Part shown: positions 15,929-25,051 of the stretch, in pieces
Numbering within the stretch: the stretch's first letter is position 1
Layout: the number at the start of each line of letters is the position of its first letter
Origin: an uncultured Bacteroidota bacterium
GTDB lineage: Bacteria > Bacteroidota > Bacteroidia > Chitinophagales > Chitinophagaceae
Assembly: GCA_903905065.1 (NCBI GenBank)
Contig: CAIVEW010000092.1
Span: forward strand, 46,606 to 110,605
Direction of reading: 5' to 3'
Length of the DNA: 64,000 bases
Made by a program: the position numbers and the translations under genes
Notes under the pieces: generated by a model
Seen by the model: the letters and a program-made list of their open reading frames with translations, nothing else
Databases searched by the model: none
Told to the model about the DNA's origin: nothing

Positions 15929-16489
15929 TTACCCCAGCAAAAACTCAATAGCCCTCGGATAATAAAAATGCTCCAGCTTGTGGATACGAGCTGCTAATTC
16001 TTCCGCATTATCATTTTCATGTATCATGCAGCGCGCCTGGAGTATAATATTGCCGTCATCATACACCTCGTTCACATAGTGTATCGTAATGCCCGATTCT
16101 TTTTCTTTCGCAGAGACCACAGCATTATGCACATGATGGCCATACATGCCCTTGCCGCCATAGCCGGGGAGTAATGCCGGGTGTATATTGATGATCTTAC
16201 CTGGGAAAGCATGCACAATGCCAGCAGGTACCTTCCACATAAAACCTGCGAGCACTATAAGCGAGGGCTTTGCATCGGTGATCTGCTCTATGAGCATCGT
16301 CTCGTTCAGTGTTTGCTTGTTGACGATCAGGAATGGTATCTCTTCCTTTTCAGCGATCTGCAGCACACCCGCATCGGCTTTATTGCTTACTATAAGCGAT
16401 ACTTTGGCTTTGCCATTTTGTTTAAAATAAGAAATGATTGCCGCAGCATTGGTGCCAGCGCCGGATGCGAAAATAATGAGTGAATGCAT
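15929..16489 (-). CDS. purN: Phosphoribosylglycinamide formyltransferase (GART)
   Basis: Transfers a formyl group from 10-formyl-THF to GAR in purine synthesis (186 aa). Visible: N-terminal IIFASGAGTNAAAI (substrate phosphate loop), SLIVLAGFMWKVP, and the catalytic region KIINIHPALLPGYGGKGMYG with the His of NIHPALLP, then GITIHYVNEVYDDGNII with His and Asp of the catalytic triad. ATG at 16489 puts the start at MHSLIIFASG, the normal position; longer in-frame extensions lack homology. Convergent with nuoN. purE and purK are found about 30 kb away. Confidence 0.96.
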   Translation of the reverse strand: MHSLIIFASGAGTNAAAIISYFKQNGKAKVSLIVSNKADAGVLQIAEKEEIPFLIVNKQTLNETMLIEQITDAKPSLIVLAGFMWKVPAGIVHAFPGKIINIHPALLPGYGGKGMYGHHVHNAVVSAKEKESGITIHYVNEVYDDGNIILQARCMIHENDNAEELAARIHKLEHFYYPRAIEFLLG

Positions 16490-16566
16490 AATTGGTAATA
16501 AGCCACGAAAATAGTGAATATGCTGCGGAAACCTTATGTTTGCCTTGCTCTTAATGGAACTGACTA

Positions 16567-17151
16567 ATGAATAAATCACGGCTGGAAGCATTTAGTGACG
16601 GTGTCTTTGCCATCATCATCACCATTATGGTACTGGAACTCAAAGTGCCGGAGGGTACTAGCTGGGCCGTATTAAAACCACTGCTGCCGGTGTTCGGCAG
16701 TTACATACTTAGCTTTATTTTCGTCGCCATATATTGGGTCAACCACCACCACCTGGTGCACACATTGCGGCGGGTCAATTCACGTGTGATGTGGGCCAAC
16801 ATGCATCTGCTTTTTTGGTTATCGCTTATCCCGTTTGTTACGGGCTGGATGGGCGTAAATAATTTCGATAAAGTCACCGTTGCCGTATACGGATGTGTAC
16901 CCATACTTAGTGGTATTGCATTTACAATACTCAGCAACGAAATATGCCGCACCTACAAAGAGCAGACGCCACTCACGCGCGCGATAGCAAAAAGCAATGT
17001 GAAAGCCATTTGGTCAACTGTATTATATGCAGCAGCGATCCCGACAGCGCTCTATATTCATCCCGGCGTTTCTGCGGTTTTGTTTGTCAGTGTATCAGTG
17101 ATGTGGATCATTCCCAGCAAGGACATTGAAAAGGCCCTCGATCATGAGTAG
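16567..17151 (+). CDS. TMEM175-like (DUF1211) membrane protein
   Basis: 194-residue membrane protein with six predicted helices. The opening SRLEAFSDGVFAIIITIMVL carries the RxxxFSDG motif that defines the TMEM175/DUF1211 family of lysosomal and bacterial potassium-permeable channels; bacterial members form tetramers with an isoleucine constriction on helix 1. The VNHHHLVHTLRRVN loop is also family-like. Divergent from purN, with a 77-bp spacer; TATGTTTG at 16535-16542 is a possible -7 element but has no good -33 partner. Ion selectivity cannot be read from the sequence. Confidence 0.9.
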   Translation: MNKSRLEAFSDGVFAIIITIMVLELKVPEGTSWAVLKPLLPVFGSYILSFIFVAIYWVNHHHLVHTLRRVNSRVMWANMHLLFWLSLIPFVTGWMGVNNFDKVTVAVYGCVPILSGIAFTILSNEICRTYKEQTPLTRAIAKSNVKAIWSTVLYAAAIPTALYIHPGVSAVLFVSVSVMWIIPSKDIEKALDHE

Positions 17152-17193
17152 GCAACTTTGGAATTTGGAGTTTCCTCTTTGGAATTTATAAGC

Positions 17194-18414
17194 TTATTGG
17201 CAGAGATCTTTTATCTTTTTAAAAGCGTTCACATTGCCCAGTTCTTTGGCTTTGGCCAGGTCTGCACATACTGCGTCCCTTCGCCCAAGCAGGTAATTTT
17301 CCATCGCGCGGTTGTAGTAGGCATCGGCATCTTTTGGCCTTATAGCTATTATATGTGTGTAGTCTTCTATGGCGCCCTTGTAGTCCTCCCATTTCACCCG
17401 TAGCCTTGCACTTTCATAGTAGGCTCCAACCAGTTTCGGGTTTACCCGTACCGCCCTTTCATAGTCTCCCAGCGCGCCGGTATAGTCTTCCAGCCTCGCC
17501 TTCGCCTGGCCCCGGCTGTAATACACCTGCCCATGTCTCGGGTTTATTGCCAACGCCTTCGAATAGTCTTCAATCGCTCCTTTATTGTCTCCTGCGGCCA
17601 GCTTCGCATTTCCAATGCTCACATATGCCCCGTCATTTTTCGGGTCCATTGATATCGCCTTGCTATAGTCGGCATAAGCCCCTTTGTAATCACCGCTTTT
17701 TGTTTTTGCCAGGCCGCGGTTCATGTAGGCATTTGCATTGTCAGGGTTTATCTCTATCGCTTTGTCATAGTCGCGTATAGCGGCGGTGTAATCCTCGTCA
17801 TTGAATTCCGCAAGCCCGCGGTTATAGTAGGCGTCTGCATTTTTAGGATCCAGTTCTACCGCTTTTGCATAATCTGCCGATGCACCTTTGTAGTCTCCGA
17901 TGCGGTATTTTGTAAGGCCACGCGTACTATACGCCACTGCATTTTTAGGGTCGGTTTCTATAGCTTTGTTGTAATCGTTTATTGCCCCGGTATCATTGCC
18001 TTGCTTGGCCACCACATTGCCCATTTTCACATAGGCATCCGCATCCTTCGGGTTCATCTGTATGGCCATGCCATAATCTATTAACGCGGTCGAATCATCA
18101 TCAGTTGCTGTTTTCGCATCTCCCCTTCGCTCATAGGCCGGCGAATACTTTGGATCCATATCCAGCACTTTGGTATAGTCTGCAATGGCGCCCTTGTAAT
18201 CCTTCAGTCCCAACTTTGCGTTTGCCCTGCCATAATAGGCCACCGTATCGTTGGCATCTATTTTTATCGCTTCAGTATAGTCTGAAATTGCACCTTTGTA
18301 GTTAGCATGATTATACTTTTCATTTCCGCTTATCTCAAAAATCTTACTTCCCTCATTCTTACAGCCCGTTATTACCGCGAGGCCTGCTATAAAAAACAAT
18401 GCTTTTTTTTTCAT
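17194..18414 (-). CDS. TPR-repeat lipoprotein
   Basis: 406-residue protein. ATG at 18414 opens a lipoprotein signal (MKKKALFFIAGLAVITGC, lipobox ITGC), so it should be anchored to a membrane through the Cys at position 18. From about residue 24 to the end run eleven contiguous 34-residue tetratricopeptide repeats (pattern AYYNRGLAKxxxxDYKGAIxDY then AIxxDPKN). Repeat units are very alike, pointing to expansion by duplication. TPR arrays are protein-binding scaffolds; the partner is unknown. Extended upstream starts would lose the signal peptide and are rejected. Stands alone between unrelated genes. Confidence 0.93.
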   Translation of the reverse strand: MKKKALFFIAGLAVITGCKNEGSKIFEISGNEKYNHANYKGAISDYTEAIKIDANDTVAYYGRANAKLGLKDYKGAIADYTKVLDMDPKYSPAYERRGDAKTATDDDSTALIDYGMAIQMNPKDADAYVKMGNVVAKQGNDTGAINDYNKAIETDPKNAVAYSTRGLTKYRIGDYKGASADYAKAVELDPKNADAYYNRGLAEFNDEDYTAAIRDYDKAIEINPDNANAYMNRGLAKTKSGDYKGAYADYSKAISMDPKNDGAYVSIGNAKLAAGDNKGAIEDYSKALAINPRHGQVYYSRGQAKARLEDYTGALGDYERAVRVNPKLVGAYYESARLRVKWEDYKGAIEDYTHIIAIRPKDADAYYNRAMENYLLGRRDAVCADLAKAKELGNVNAFKKIKDLCQ

Positions 18415-18676
18415 ACTTTTTTGTTTGGACAAAAATGGTGGGGTATAAATATAATAAAAACAAACCAACGGTTTAACCTATATCAGAATCCTTTTTCATA
18501 AAATATTCGCGCAGAGCGAAAACCATCCACTGATACAGCGTGCACCCTGGCCTTAACCTCCGCTCCAGTGAATTTCGAGTAGGAGTATCTTAATAATATG
18601 AGGCCTATCGCGAAGCTTTGGCACGATTTTATAATCAATTGAAAACAAGCATTTTGTATTTCATAATTCAGATGCA

Positions 18677-19891
18677 ATGCGCAGGCCTATGAGATCAGTA
18701 TCACAAAGAATAAGAGAATACAATAAGGACCTGCTTACCGAAATGGTGCAGATAAAATACACCCTCATGGCAGAGAATATGTTCCGTTTTTTCCGGGGCA
18801 CAAATCACCTGTTTTATGAAGATTTCAGTAAAACTAAAGCCATCCCCCCATCGCCGCTTGCGTGGATCTGCGGTGACTTGCACCTGGAAAACTTTGGCAG
18901 CTATAAAGGTGACAACCGCCTGGTCTATTTCGACCTGAATGATTTTGATGAAAGTATCCTCGCGCCTGCTTCCTGGGAGCTGGCAAGAATAGTGACCAGC
19001 ATTTTAGTCGCGTTCAATATTTTGAAAATAGAAAAAGAAAAAGCTACACGTATGGCGCAGCTGTTCTTGAAATCGTACTCCGCGACACTAAGCAAAGGCA
19101 AGCCCTACTACATAGAGCGTAACACAGCAAAAGGCATTGTGTGCACTTTTCTTAAAGCGGTGGCGAAGCGCAAGAAAAAAGAGTTGTTGCAGAAGCGCAC
19201 TATAAAGAACGATGACGAATTGAGCATCCTGCTCGACGATCCGCGGCATTTTGAGATAGATCCTTTTTTAAAAAGAGAACTGGAGCACCATATCACCCAA
19301 TGGATCATCTACAATCATGACAGTCCTTATAACTACAAGGTAATAGACTCTGTATTCAGGCTGGCTGGTACCGGCAGCGTGGGTCTGAAACGGTATGCAT
19401 TCCTGTTGAAAAGCGTCAACACAAAGGGAAAGTACCTGTTAGTAGATATGAAGCAGGCCCGTGCCTCAGCCTTGTCCCCATATGTAAGTGTGCCCCAGCC
19501 GCAGTGGGGGTCAGAAGCTGAGCGGGTAGTAGCTGTGCAGCAAAGAATGCAGAATGTCCCTCCCGCGTTACTTAGCCATAGTATATTTAAAAATGAGCCG
19601 TACCTCATTCAGGAAATGCAGCCTGTAAAGGACAGTATCAATTTCAAGCTTATTAAAGAGCGCTACCGGGATATATACCAGGTAATAGACGATATGGCGA
19701 CTTTGACCGCCTCGGCACAGCTACGAAGCTCCGGCAGGCAGGGGGCAGCGGTTGCAGATGAGCTGATCGTTTTTGGGCAAAACCTGCAGTGGCAGGAAGC
19801 CATCCTGGAATATGCGGGCCAGTATGCAAAAAAGGTGAAGACGGATTACGCACAATACTTAAAGGATTTCAAAAAAGGAGATTTCTCATAA
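18677..19891 (+). CDS. DUF2252 family protein
   Basis: 404-residue protein matching the DUF2252 family. Visible: MVQIKYTLMAENMFRFFRGT near residue 26, ICGDLHLENFGSYKGDN near 63-79 and VYFDLNDFDESILAPASWEL near 82-101. The GDxHxxN and DFD pairs resemble the catalytic and metal-binding loops of kinase-like phosphotransferases such as aminoglycoside phosphotransferases. Reaction and substrate are not established. ATG at 18677 or MRSVSQ at 18689 are both possible. Followed after 11 bp by a membrane protein, probably one transcript. Confidence 0.9.
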   Translation: MRRPMRSVSQRIREYNKDLLTEMVQIKYTLMAENMFRFFRGTNHLFYEDFSKTKAIPPSPLAWICGDLHLENFGSYKGDNRLVYFDLNDFDESILAPASWELARIVTSILVAFNILKIEKEKATRMAQLFLKSYSATLSKGKPYYIERNTAKGIVCTFLKAVAKRKKKELLQKRTIKNDDELSILLDDPRHFEIDPFLKRELEHHITQWIIYNHDSPYNYKVIDSVFRLAGTGSVGLKRYAFLLKSVNTKGKYLLVDMKQARASALSPYVSVPQPQWGSEAERVVAVQQRMQNVPPALLSHSIFKNEPYLIQEMQPVKDSINFKLIKERYRDIYQVIDDMATLTASAQLRSSGRQGAAVADELIVFGQNLQWQEAILEYAGQYAKKVKTDYAQYLKDFKKGDFS

Positions 19892-19902
19892 AATAGAAGA
19901 CT

Positions 19903-20361
19903 ATGGAAGACAGCAAAAAAATGTCCAGAGCATTTGACAAATTCTCAAATTCAACAGCTAAGATCACGGGAAGCCCCGCCTCGTTCATAAGCGCTTTCGC
20001 TATTGTGCTTGTGTGGGCCGTTTCCGGGCCGTTTTTTCATTTCTCCGATACGTGGCAGCTGGTTATAAATACAGGCACAACGGTCATTACTTTCCTAATG
20101 GTATTTGTGATACAACAAGCCCAGAATAAAGACACCCTGGCGCTACAGCTAAAACTGAATGAACTTATTGCGGCAACCAAGGGCGCCAGCAACAGGGTGT
20201 TGAACATAGAAGACATGACCGAAGAGGAACTGAAAGTCTTGAAAAAGTTCTATAGCAAGCTGAGTGACCTCTCAGAAAAGGAAAGCCTCGGCGCGTCGCA
20301 CTCTATTGATGAAGCAAAGAAAAATGAGGCCTTTAAAGAAGCCGAAAGTTTCCCTTCATAG
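19903..20361 (+). CDS. Low-affinity iron permease family protein
   Basis: 152-residue membrane protein. It matches the bacterial low-affinity iron permease (Fet4-like) family: FDKFSNSTAKITGSPASFI, two hydrophobic helices (about residues 28-45 and 55-72), then FVIQQAQNKDTLALQLKLNE and a charged C-terminal half. The bacterial members are much smaller than yeast Fet4, and transport of iron is not demonstrated for them. Lies 11 bp behind the DUF2252 gene. Confidence 0.85.
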   Translation: MEDSKKMSRAFDKFSNSTAKITGSPASFISAFAIVLVWAVSGPFFHFSDTWQLVINTGTTVITFLMVFVIQQAQNKDTLALQLKLNELIAATKGASNRVLNIEDMTEEELKVLKKFYSKLSDLSEKESLGASHSIDEAKKNEAFKEAESFPS

Positions 20362-20492
20362 CAAATAAAAAAATGGAAAGTGGCCACGGAGTTTTGCAGG
20401 AAGAGATAAACGAATGTTTGTGCGAATATTAGTTGATTATCGTTGTATACGCAATACTTTTGTATTGAGTCAATTTCAGGCAGGTTACTTTT

Positions 20493-20627
20493 AGAACAAG
20501 GCCATACATTGGCTTCGGTTTCGGCCTGAACATAGTAAGGCTGATCCTTGAAGAGCAGGGAGGAAAAATATGGTATGATTCAGAACCGGGGCACGGCACC
20601 ACTTTTTATTTTGACTGGAAAAGTAAT
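20493..20627 (+). pseudogene. C-terminal remnant of a histidine kinase (ATPase domain end)
   Basis: In the frame of position 20511 the DNA reads [20 protein letters not shown], then [16 protein letters not shown], which is the G2-box end of a HATPase_c domain (usual form GxGIGLxIVKxIVExHGG … SxxGxGTTF). There is no start codon, no upstream kinase and no proper stop; the frame closes at 20466 upstream and runs into the convergent gene downstream. It is a leftover of a deleted two-component kinase. Confidence 0.8.
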
Positions 20628-20630
20628 CCG

Positions 20631-22283
20631 CTACCCCTTCACAAACTTCCGCACTTCCCGATAGCTATCGGGGCCACTCACCCTTACCAGGTAAACACCA
20701 CTCGGTAATGCTGCAACATCAATGCTCGCCCGGCGACTGCCAACCGTAAACTGTGAATTGTAGACTGTTTGGCCGAAAAGGTTGGTGATGGTAATGGTGG
20801 TGATTTTTTTCGCAGAGTAGATGGTGAGCTGTGTCGTGGCAGGATTGGGGAAGATGGAGATGGCCTCAGGAAGTGCTACATTTTTTACGGCATTCGGAGG
20901 TAAAGGATTGTTGTAGATCGCCCATGCCGTATCTGCAACGATCCTGATGCTGTCGAAACTTACACGTCCACATCCATTTAACGTGTCCGGATTAGTCGTT
21001 ACCAGTGCAAGCACAAGATGTTGACTGCCCCCAGCAGCGAGGTTGAAATCACTAGTAGTGAGTATAAATCTCCTGTCGCCGGGATTATCATTTTTAGAAC
21101 ATTCAGACCACTGCGAAGTATCTGAAGGGTCTCCCGTAAAAACAAAATTGCAGTCTGGGCCAGATTGCGTACCCAAGAAATCGTTGCCTGTAGTGTCGTG
21201 CACATAATGCACGCCATTACCGTGTTTGGCGTGCAGGTAATTATTATATTGGGTATCCACTGTTGGTGTGGTGCCGTCGTCGTAGTATACAAAACTACCT
21301 GCAGGGACGTATGTGGCGCCTATGTCGCCTGGCACAACAATCATCGTCATCCCTGCAACCGGTATATGTGTTCCATAGGAGTTGGCTGGAAGAAGCGGGA
21401 ATGCAGTGGAGCCATCATCGCTGATGCCATTATAAGTGACACCCATTCTATGCACAGAATCGAAACCAATAAAATCATCGTCATAATACCCAAGATCCAT
21501 ATCATCCCACAACCCAAACCTCATGCCGGTATACGAGTTGACCGAACGGTTAATTACTTTATAATCATAATAAACAACATTGTCTATCAATGTTCCCCTA
21601 TTGTAGGCATATGCCATCGACTGCACTTCGACTCCCATAGGCCTGCCATGTGTAACGCTGTGTGTAGGCCCGTTATCGCTGAAGACCCACCACAAAGCCT
21701 GGTCTCCTTTGATATCAGGATATTCGCCGGACAATGGTTCATAGATACCATTACTGTTAAGGTCTACGAAAGGCGCCATATCTGTGGTAATGATCAGTGC
21801 CGCGCCGGCGTTGCCCGCTGCATTTACGTTTCCCTTTGCCGGCCACGTAAGTATCGATTCAGGAGTATTGGAAGTAGTGTGCGTGGATAAAGACAAGAAA
21901 TAGAAAATATCGTTTCTATCCACTTTCCATATTTTGGCCCAGTTTTGCGAAGCTGAATAAGTAAGTGTGTCGCCAACCAACGGGCCGGGCCAATAGTCAT
22001 TGCCCGTTTGGCGATAGGTCTGCGCTGACACATGTAGCTGGCCTACGCCGTCAAAGCCCGACGTCCAAAATGAAGTCGCAAAGTTGATGTGTTTTCCCGA
22101 GCCTTTAGGAAACTCGCATGCAGCGACGCCCACCACAGGATCCCACGACATATCGCCATGAACTAGTATGCGGGCATTTATATTGTTGACGTCAACAGAG
22201 TCGCAGGTAGTGAAAGGTGCTTGTGCTATCGCCTGAACGACCGTGGAGCTAAGCAATAAACTAAAAAGTAGTGGTTTGTACAT
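20631..22283 (-). CDS. Secreted protein with type IX secretion sorting domain
   Basis: 550-residue exported protein. ATG at 22283 opens a signal peptide (MYKPLLFSLLLSSTVVQAIAQ, cleavage likely after AQA or AIA). The body is beta-rich with many Asp/Gly turns (DMAPFVDLNSNGIYEPLSGE, FGLWDDMDLGYYDDDF), which could bind calcium. The last about 75 residues form a type A T9SS C-terminal domain: ISIFPNPATTQLTIYSAKK, then ITNLFGQTVYNS, and ALPSGVYLVRVSG with a KFVKG end. It is therefore probably secreted across the outer membrane and attached to the surface or released. Specific role unknown. Confidence 0.93.
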   Translation of the reverse strand: MYKPLLFSLLLSSTVVQAIAQAPFTTCDSVDVNNINARILVHGDMSWDPVVGVAACEFPKGSGKHINFATSFWTSGFDGVGQLHVSAQTYRQTGNDYWPGPLVGDTLTYSASQNWAKIWKVDRNDIFYFLSLSTHTTSNTPESILTWPAKGNVNAAGNAGAALIITTDMAPFVDLNSNGIYEPLSGEYPDIKGDQALWWVFSDNGPTHSVTHGRPMGVEVQSMAYAYNRGTLIDNVVYYDYKVINRSVNSYTGMRFGLWDDMDLGYYDDDFIGFDSVHRMGVTYNGISDDGSTAFPLLPANSYGTHIPVAGMTMIVVPGDIGATYVPAGSFVYYDDGTTPTVDTQYNNYLHAKHGNGVHYVHDTTGNDFLGTQSGPDCNFVFTGDPSDTSQWSECSKNDNPGDRRFILTTSDFNLAAGGSQHLVLALVTTNPDTLNGCGRVSFDSIRIVADTAWAIYNNPLPPNAVKNVALPEAISIFPNPATTQLTIYSAKKITTITITNLFGQTVYNSQFTVGSRRASIDVAALPSGVYLVRVSGPDSYREVRKFVKG

Positions 22284-22368
22284 GTGCTGCGATGATGATG
22301 TACTTATATAGACGTATAAACCCGGCAAAGTCTTGAGTAAAATTAAAAAAGCAGTTAGGATTACCTCA

Positions 22369-22415
22369 GCACACTGCAATCGCCAAATTGTCGAATCGGC
22401 ACATTGTCAAATTGT
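22369..22415. repeat. CACATTGTCAAATTG-type mini repeat
   Basis: Three imperfect units (CACACTGCAATCGCCAAATTG, TCGAATCGGCACATTG, TCAAATTG) lie between two minus-strand genes. Short tandem CACATTG/CAAATTG strings are a non-coding spacer type; function unknown. Confidence 0.5.
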
Positions 22416-22422
22416 GCTCAAC

Positions 22423-22932
22423 CTACCGCTTATAAACTTTATCCGTTTTCGCGAGGTAACCAATAATGTCTTCGGGTTCTATTCTTGTAGGTTTTTCTTT
22501 TGTGCCCGTCCATATCTGCAGGCCAAGTTTATAAACCACATCAATAGGTGCCTGGGTAAGTGTACCTATTTTCATACCCTTCGATATGGCATCGTCCTTT
22601 TTTACCAAAGCCTCATTTATGTTTTGGTAAACAAAAAAGCTATCATTCTTTTTTACTAAAATTACGAAGGAGTTGCCCACAGTAAACGTAGCAGCCACGG
22701 TCCCTTCTGTAAGCGAAAAAACATCCGGTTTATCGGAGTAGATGCTCACCGTAGGATCAGGCAGGTCCACATACCGTTTGTTAGTTTCTGTATTCGGTTC
22801 TACGAGTGTGTATCCGTTTGCCACAGGCGATGTTTTCAGGTAAACAACTTTGGCCACCCGCTGGCTAAACGCAGCCAGGGGCAGTAATACCAATCCTGTT
22901 ATTGCAGACATTCTGGATACAGCAAAAAACAT
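22423..22932 (-). CDS. Exported protein with degenerate M23 peptidase-like domain
   Basis: 169-residue protein with an N-terminal signal peptide (MFFAVSRMSAITGLVLLPLA, ending AFSQ). The region at about residues 65-120 follows the M23/LytM beta pattern: DVFSLTEGTVAATF, FVILVKKNDSFFVYQNIN, ALVKKDDAISKGMKIGTL. The catalytic zinc residues (HxxxD and HxH) are absent, so it would be a non-catalytic LytM-like regulator or a scaffold. The fold call is from pattern only. Upstream of the T9SS gene on the same strand, 139 bp apart. Confidence 0.7.
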   Translation of the reverse strand: MFFAVSRMSAITGLVLLPLAAFSQRVAKVVYLKTSPVANGYTLVEPNTETNKRYVDLPDPTVSIYSDKPDVFSLTEGTVAATFTVGNSFVILVKKNDSFFVYQNINEALVKKDDAISKGMKIGTLTQAPIDVVYKLGLQIWTGTKEKPTRIEPEDIIGYLAKTDKVYKR

Positions 22933-23084
22933 AGACTTTCGTTTAATAATTAAAACTACAAATCAATTTCGGAAGTATGATCAGGAGCACACATTTACCC
23001 CTTTTTTTGCCCCTGCATTTTCAAGCAGTTGGCAGAAGAAAAGACTTTATTTATAATTGTATATTTTTATAAACTGCCAAAACT

Positions 23085-24077
23085 ATGAGCAAGTATTCAG
23101 TCATGCCGTTTCTTCTTACAGCAACAATTGTTGCCCTGTTTTCGTGCAGCAAGCCCTCCTCTACCAGCAATAATAATAACAACGGAAATGCTCCGCGCCT
23201 CCGGTTTGTGCTGAAACTGGACTCCACACAGGAGCGGCTCGATGCAATAGGCAATCCATCAACAATACCGGCTAATCACCGTACGCTGTCACCAAGGTTC
23301 AATAGTTTTGGTGCACACTATATAGAGCTGGCTGCTACCGACACAACCGGCGTAGGCAGGGGCACGGTGCTGTATGTAACCCATACCGTGAACACGCCCA
23401 CCATAACCATAGGCTCAACTACTTACACTAACGCCATAGATTTCGACTCATTGCTCCTTAAGAACAGCGGTGACGAACTGTTCTCGATACCATTGTCGCA
23501 GGTAAAACCCGGTAGCTATAAATGGTATCGTATGTCCGTGGCCTACCAGAACTATGATGTCACCTATATGATCAAAGCTGGCACCACTACTTCCACCGGC
23601 TATACCTTCCCGTCCGACTATTTCGGCACCGGTACACTGGCGTCGTTCGTTGGGTTCCAGACCTACATCAACTCTTACGTGCTGAAGACACAAACGGTTA
23701 CGGTTGACGCACCCAAGATGCAAGGCTACTGGGGTTTTGAATCGCCATTTGTTTATGGTGGCGCTACCTATACCACTACCCCTACCCAGGGGCAGGCCCC
23801 GGCCGGCGCTACTACTGTGGTGAACCCCATCTTCGCCAGTTCACCCATACCGCAGGGTTCGTGCCTCGTTACCGGCCAGTTCAAGAATACTTCCCTTACC
23901 GCACAAAATCTGACCATCACTGGTAATGAGACCGCCGACATAACAGTAGTAGTATCCATGTCTATCAACAATAGTTTTGAGTGGGTAGAGCATTCCGGCG
24001 ATAACTACTATTGCCCCCTCAATGGCGATACGGTAACAGACATGGGGCTGAGGGGATTAATACCCATCATACAGTAA
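23085..24077 (+). CDS. Lipoprotein of unknown function (MbnP-like size and style)
   Basis: 330-residue protein with a lipoprotein signal (MSKYSVMPFLLTATIVALFSC, lipobox ALFSC), then a low-complexity Ser/Asn linker and a beta-rich body. Recurrent features such as LRFVLKLDSTQERL, LSPRFNSFGAHYIELAAT and GSYKWYRMSVAYQNYDVTY suggest a beta-sandwich. I do not recognise a family with confidence; some resemblance in layout to MbnP-like proteins is a weak impression. It is followed 17 bp later by a MORN/TonB protein. Confidence 0.75.
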   Translation: MSKYSVMPFLLTATIVALFSCSKPSSTSNNNNNGNAPRLRFVLKLDSTQERLDAIGNPSTIPANHRTLSPRFNSFGAHYIELAATDTTGVGRGTVLYVTHTVNTPTITIGSTTYTNAIDFDSLLLKNSGDELFSIPLSQVKPGSYKWYRMSVAYQNYDVTYMIKAGTTTSTGYTFPSDYFGTGTLASFVGFQTYINSYVLKTQTVTVDAPKMQGYWGFESPFVYGGATYTTTPTQGQAPAGATTVVNPIFASSPIPQGSCLVTGQFKNTSLTAQNLTITGNETADITVVVSMSINNSFEWVEHSGDNYYCPLNGDTVTDMGLRGLIPIIQ

Positions 24078-24094
24078 CAATTATCAATAACGCC

Positions 24095-24886
24095 ATGGCC
24101 TCATTTTCCCGTTTCTTGCTCGTGCTGGTCTTTTTGTCACCCACCATCGGTTGGTGCCAGTCCGACACGGTCTACTTTACGATCACTTCGGAGAGAACGA
24201 CTAAGAAAGATGCATTCAAGTATATGGTTTGCCACGGCAGAGACGGCCTGCTATTTAAAGCGGAGGAATATCGGGCAAAGGATGATTCGATCATGGCCAT
24301 AGGGTACTATTCTGTCTTTGACTCCTCGTTAAAGAACGGCCACTTTGTTTATTACGAACATGGAAAAGTCTCCAGTGAAGGCAACTACGAGGGCAACAAA
24401 CAGGTAGGTGAATGGAAAATATATCGCGCAGACCAAAAGAAATTGTGGTGCACGGAGCAATATCAAAATGGGGATGTGAAGGAGCTGACCAGCTATTATG
24501 AAGATGGAAAAATAAAAAGAAAAGAACATCATCGTGATAAAAAAATTACGGGTACCTGCTACGATGAAAAAGGAAAAGAGATAGCGTTCACGCCATTAGA
24601 GACACAACCACAACCTCCGTATTCGCTGAATGAATATCTCGGCAATAACCTGCATTATCCAGTCGATGCTGTGGAATCAGGCATTGAGGGCCGGGTGATC
24701 GTAAAGTTTGTAGTCAATGAGGACGGTTCGATATCCAAGGTAGAGGTCGTGAAAAGCGTTAACCCAAGTTGTGATAAGGAGGCGGCGAGAGTTGTCACAA
24801 CTTTACCGAAATGGACTCCCGGCATCCAGGATGACCAGTTTGTAAGTGTCTACTTTATCCTGCCGATAGCTTTCAAGCTGGAATAA
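24095..24886 (+). CDS. MORN-repeat protein with TonB C-terminal domain
   Basis: 263-residue exported protein. ATG at 24095 opens a signal peptide (FSRFLLVLVFLSPTIGWCQS); a longer frame overlapping the previous gene is rejected. Residues about 75-160 hold MORN-like repeats (GHFVYYEHGKVSSEGNYEG, GEWKIYRADQKKLWCTEQYQ). The last about 80 residues are a TonB C-terminal domain (YPVDAVESGIEGRVIVKFVV, DGSISKVEVVKSVNPSCDKE, ALKWTP-like LPKWTPG). TonB domains contact TonB-dependent receptors; without a transmembrane anchor this one may be an outer-membrane adaptor. Common in Bacteroidota. Confidence 0.88.
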   Translation: MASFSRFLLVLVFLSPTIGWCQSDTVYFTITSERTTKKDAFKYMVCHGRDGLLFKAEEYRAKDDSIMAIGYYSVFDSSLKNGHFVYYEHGKVSSEGNYEGNKQVGEWKIYRADQKKLWCTEQYQNGDVKELTSYYEDGKIKRKEHHRDKKITGTCYDEKGKEIAFTPLETQPQPPYSLNEYLGNNLHYPVDAVESGIEGRVIVKFVVNEDGSISKVEVVKSVNPSCDKEAARVVTTLPKWTPGIQDDQFVSVYFILPIAFKLE

Positions 24887-24963
24887 GCGATCTCTTTAAG
24901 CGGCAACTCTGTGAGCCTTACCTGCAGCGGCGCTACATGCATATACAAAATATTTTGCCAATA

Positions 24964-24990
24964 AAAAATGGGAAAAACACCCATTTTTGA
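24964..24990 (+). terminator. Possible intrinsic terminator behind the MORN/TonB gene
   Basis: A perfect 9-bp stem AAAAATGGG/CCCATTTTT with a 7-nt loop (AAAAACA), whose right arm ends in T5. The stem is A/T-heavy and could work in either direction. It lies 78 bp after the stop codon. Confidence 0.5.
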
Positions 24991-25051
24991 GACACCTCTT
25001 GTACCTAAGTTTACATTCCGTTAGCAGCCTTATAGTGTAAACAAAAAAACC

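Noticed and set aside
24011..24094. Longer start of the MORN/TonB gene
   Set aside because: It overlaps the preceding lipoprotein gene and would bury the signal peptide inside the protein.
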